Positions 56,670-59,063 of a stretch of 59,063 nucleotides of DNA are shown one piece after another. The position numbers and the translations under genes are program-made. The stretch lies in the IMG/VR virus record IMGVR_UViG_3300020401_000020, positions 1 through 59,063 of that record; one strand, written 5' to 3'. The stretch's first letter is position 1, and each line of letters opens with the position of its first letter. The notes beneath the pieces are model-generated. The model was not told the origin of the DNA, ran no database searches, and worked only from the letters and a program-made list of their open reading frames with translations. The DNA comes from a virus.

Positions 56670-58225
56670 ATGTTGTACCTATACTTATCATTTCTAGATT
56701 GCACTAAATACAGACTATCTAGTGCTCTGGTTACGGCTACATAAAATTGTCTGTGTAGCCCGTCAGGATGAAGCATAGAGTGATTTTTCTGTGCAGGAGA
56801 TAAATCTAATAACACTGCAACGTTCTCTGCTTCTCCACCTTTTGCTTGATGTATGGTAGATATTGCTACTCTTGGTTCTGAGTATAAGTCTTCGCCGTTA
56901 GCGATAGCTTTCTCTATAAAAGACCTTCTAGCTACATCTATTGTCCTAGTGAATACATCTTTCCATTCTTTCTCTAAACACTCTTCCATTAGTCCATAGT
57001 TATCTATTGCTTCTTGTCTGGTTATTTTTTGTGCTTTGTTTGGGTCATTTATTACTTTAGTTATAAATCCTCTTTTTATCTCTGTCTTACCTAAGTAGTT
57101 GTAAAGGTCTGCAAGTTCTGACATGGTCAACACGCTTTCTGTACTTTTTGTCAGTTTGTTCCATACATCTACTGCTGCAATCATCTTCAAAGGTATATAT
57201 CTGTAGTGATTGTGTGAGAATGGAATACCTTTCTTTATTAAGTCATGACGTATGCCGTAACCTTTAGAAGAGTCCTGCAACATGTAATCACATGACGCTA
57301 ATATCAGCCATTGCCCTCTATCTATAGGCAACATGTCAGTATGAGATACTCTCTCTACCAAACCTTCTTTATCTCTAGGTTCATAATCTTTCTCTTGCCT
57401 GTTTTTTATACGTTTAGATATTTTCTCTGCTAATGTATGTACTTTCTTAGGAATTCGAAACGATTGGTCAAGGACCACGGACTCGCCAGAGAAACTTACA
57501 AACCTCTCTGGTTTTGCTCCGTTCCATTCGTAAATGGCTTGGTCATCATCTCCTGCAATATATATGGTAGGTATATCTCTGGCTAACTTCTCTACAAGTC
57601 TCCAGTTTAGCTCTGCTAAATCTTGTGCTTCATCTACAACTAATACATCTAACGGAGGTGTCTTACCTTTCTCTATAAATACCTCAATCATATCTGCAAA
57701 AGAATGTATCTCTGGCAGTGTATCTTTTCTAAATATCTCCCACGCCTCTGCAATAGCCATAAGTATTGTAGGGTTTACACCATCTCTTTCATTCAAAGGA
57801 GTTTGTAATCGCTCTTCTTCAACTGTTCTACAGTTTATTTTTGCGTTCTCGATAATCTTAAAGTATGGGTCGTCTTGTAATGAAGCGATAGAACCTCTAC
57901 TAGTCATCAGATAGTTTTTAGTTAGTGTAAAACTATATTTCTCTAGAAAGTCCTTTATGTCTGCACCAATCATAACACGCCCAATATTCATAGCTCTCTT
58001 ACAGAAAGCATGACTGGTGCAGAAGTATGGCATTTCGTCCATACCTAAACCTAATTTAATCTGTGCTCTAGTCTTAGCTTCATTTGCAGCTTTGACTGAG
58101 TAACTAATAAATGCAACTCTATCTGGTTGCACACCTTCTTCCAAGTGTTTCTCTACTAAATTAAGTAGCTTAGTAGTTTTTCCTGTACCCGGAGGACCAA
58201 AAAATTTCTTTGTACTATTCATCAT
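56666..58225 (-). CDS. UvrD/Rep-like superfamily 1 helicase
   Basis: About 519 aa. Walker A FFGPPGTGKTTKLL, motif II VDEAQDL, motif III/Q GDDDQAIYEWNGA, motif V TIHQAKGGEAENV and motif VI FYVAVTRALDSLYL. It unwinds DNA 3'-5' with this family. Start placed at ATG 58225 because a longer start at 58252 lacks a ribosome site and lies deeper in the preceding gene; ATG 58222 is also possible. Confidence 0.9.
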   Translation of the reverse strand: MMNSTKKFFGPPGTGKTTKLLNLVEKHLEEGVQPDRVAFISYSVKAANEAKTRAQIKLGLGMDEMPYFCTSHAFCKRAMNIGRVMIGADIKDFLEKYSFTLTKNYLMTSRGSIASLQDDPYFKIIENAKINCRTVEEERLQTPLNERDGVNPTILMAIAEAWEIFRKDTLPEIHSFADMIEVFIEKGKTPPLDVLVVDEAQDLAELNWRLVEKLARDIPTIYIAGDDDQAIYEWNGAKPERFVSFSGESVVLDQSFRIPKKVHTLAEKISKRIKNRQEKDYEPRDKEGLVERVSHTDMLPIDRGQWLILASCDYMLQDSSKGYGIRHDLIKKGIPFSHNHYRYIPLKMIAAVDVWNKLTKSTESVLTMSELADLYNYLGKTEIKRGFITKVINDPNKAQKITRQEAIDNYGLMEECLEKEWKDVFTRTIDVARRSFIEKAIANGEDLYSEPRVAISTIHQAKGGEAENVAVLLDLSPAQKNHSMLHPDGLHRQFYVAVTRALDSLYLVQSRNDKYRYNI

Positions 58226-58373
58226 TTTCTTTTGGATAATAAACCTCGACATAAGATTTGCAGTTAGGGCACGACAAGTTAGTCACCATTGAATACTCTT
58301 CTTCTACGCCGTAGTCTTCGCCATTAAAATCACCGCCCCAAATAAGTTGTGTACCACAATGCCAACAGTTCAT
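58215..58373 (-). CDS. Small zinc-ribbon protein (52 aa)
   Basis: CWHC (3-6) and CPNC (35-38) give four zinc ligands; MNCWHCGTQLIWGGD and the end SYVEVYYPKEN match a short protein conserved in cyanophages and other marine phages. Start overlaps the primase stop (ATGA). Possibly binds replication proteins or DNA. Confidence 0.7.
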   Translation of the reverse strand: MNCWHCGTQLIWGGDFNGEDYGVEEEYSMVTNLSCPNCKSYVEVYYPKENDE

Positions 58374-59063
58374 TCCCACTCCTTTGTCTCTTCTTGTTTT
58401 CTAAAATCATCTGCAGTTACATGAGAGTTATCAATCTCAATAACATTCAGACACCAAATACTTTTATTACCAATGGACTTGTCAATCCATTTGACCATAT
58501 TGTTTGCACCCATTTTTTTAAGTTCATCAAAAATCTCTGCCTCTTTTACATTCTTCATGCCTTTGTAGTTTTGTATGTAAGTAACAACATCTTTACCTCT
58601 AAACCACCACTCGTCCTTTTCATTTTCTATTTCGTTTCTAAACACACCGTTAGATAGTATGTTTAATCTAGATGTAGACTCACTACTTACACAAAAATCT
58701 AATATAGCTTCTTCTACTAGACCACTCTTAGTCATATCAGAAGGCATATCTACTTCTTGTACGTCTTGTAATAAATTATTTAATCTTGCTACCCAATCAA
58801 TCTTCTTCATATCAGGGGGACAAACATTTAATACTTCCATACATCTTTGTTGGAACATTGAAAAGTTATGTAATTGTTTTGTTTCTAATACTATTGTTTG
58901 CCCGTCCATATCTAAATGCCATAGTGGTGGGTCAGTAAGGTACTTTCTTAGACCACCGAACACAGGGTCTCTTTCAGAAGCGTCAATACCAAACCTTCTT
59001 GTGACACAAATACCGCTCTGACAGAAGTCTACAAGTGGTGGTTGACTGCATTGATACTTGTAA
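58370..59063 (-). CDS. Archaeo-eukaryotic-type primase, C-terminal part (continues from left end)
   Basis: The frame is open at the right edge, in phase with the gene starting at 1136, and the first 237 bases duplicate bases 1-237. The unique part encodes the last ~150 residues and ends with TGA at 58370-58372, overlapping the ATG of the next gene in an ATGA arrangement. This C-terminal part has no motif I can name; it is probably the helical domain following the AEP catalytic core. An internal ATG at 58963 could be mistaken for a start but lies in the middle of the protein. Confidence 0.85.
   Translation of the reverse strand, partial: YKYQCSQPPLVDFCQSGICVTRRFGIDASERDPVFGGLRKYLTDPPLWHLDMDGQTIVLETKQLHNFSMFQQRCMEVLNVCPPDMKKIDWVARLNNLLQDVQEVDMPSDMTKSGLVEEAILDFCVSSESTSRLNILSNGVFRNEIENEKDEWWFRGKDVVTYIQNYKGMKNVKEAEIFDELKKMGANNMVKWIDKSIGNKSIWCLNVIEIDNSHVTADDFRKQEETKEWE
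58827..59063. repeat. Right copy of terminal direct repeat
   Basis: This is the same 237-base sequence as bases 1-237, with six synonymous differences. Joining the copies restores one uninterrupted 530-codon primase frame, so the overlap is genuine and not a chance repeat. Confidence 0.95.

Noticed and set aside
1-59063. Prophage integration functions (integrase, att sites)
   Set aside because: No tyrosine or serine recombinase pattern was recognised and no host flanks exist; the end repeats are a contig overlap inside a gene.

Overview
This window is almost certainly the complete genome of an AT-rich marine tailed phage, assembled as a circular or terminally redundant contig. Bases 1-237 are repeated at 58827-59063 with six differences, and one gene (an archaeo-eukaryotic-type primase) runs across the join. 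The head-tail genes are of podovirus type: portal, GroES-like co-chaperonin, scaffold, HK97-fold capsid, P22 gp4-like adaptor, P22 gp10-like tail protein and very large internal/ejection proteins. There is no tape measure, sheath or major tail tube gene. No integrase, transposase, CRISPR array or tRNA was seen. Host is inferred only: the GTA-type holin, the COQ4-like protein and the general gene style suggest a marine alphaproteobacterium.

Layout. (1) Replication operon, minus strand, from 2867 down through 1 and then 59063 to 53915: two small proteins, an SSB-like protein, primase, zinc-ribbon protein, UvrD-like helicase, family A DNA polymerase (Leu at the 762-equivalent position), RHH-like protein and RecB/Cas4-type exonuclease. 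(2) 2947-11740, plus strand: SNF2-type helicase, a giant 1886-aa ejection-type protein, small proteins and a DUF1289 protein. (3) 11741-12125: AT-rich non-coding region with repeated CCTNAGG sites, a possible small RNA and a strong terminator. It precedes the small terminase. (4) 12553-17437, minus strand: a tightly tiled operon of about 20 small early-type genes, many joined by ATGA overlaps and several shorter than 60 codons. (5) 17536-21100: a VRR-NUC-like nuclease on the plus strand, then five minus-strand expression modules. Each module has a near-identical long palindrome, paired C-runs, a promoter, and one to four small genes; most end in an intrinsic terminator. This repeated palindrome-promoter cassette array is the most unusual feature of the window. 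(6) 21221-53954, plus strand: HNH nuclease, large terminase, head, adaptor and tail fibre genes, a COQ4-like protein inserted among the fibre genes, tail stabilisation protein, endolysin, MscS-like membrane protein, a cluster of seven tiny Lys/Arg-rich proteins, holin, and four internal/ejection proteins ending in an 1802-aa giant.

How it fits together. The minus-strand early block and modules would be expressed first from sigma70-like promoters. The primase-helicase-PolA-exonuclease set replicates the genome. The late plus-strand operon starts at a TTGCAT-17-TAATAT promoter before the HNH gene and builds and packages the virion. Some genes (19301, 11278, 2867) start within a few bases of the predicted transcription start and look leaderless. 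All functions are read from sequence motifs only; nothing was searched or computed.
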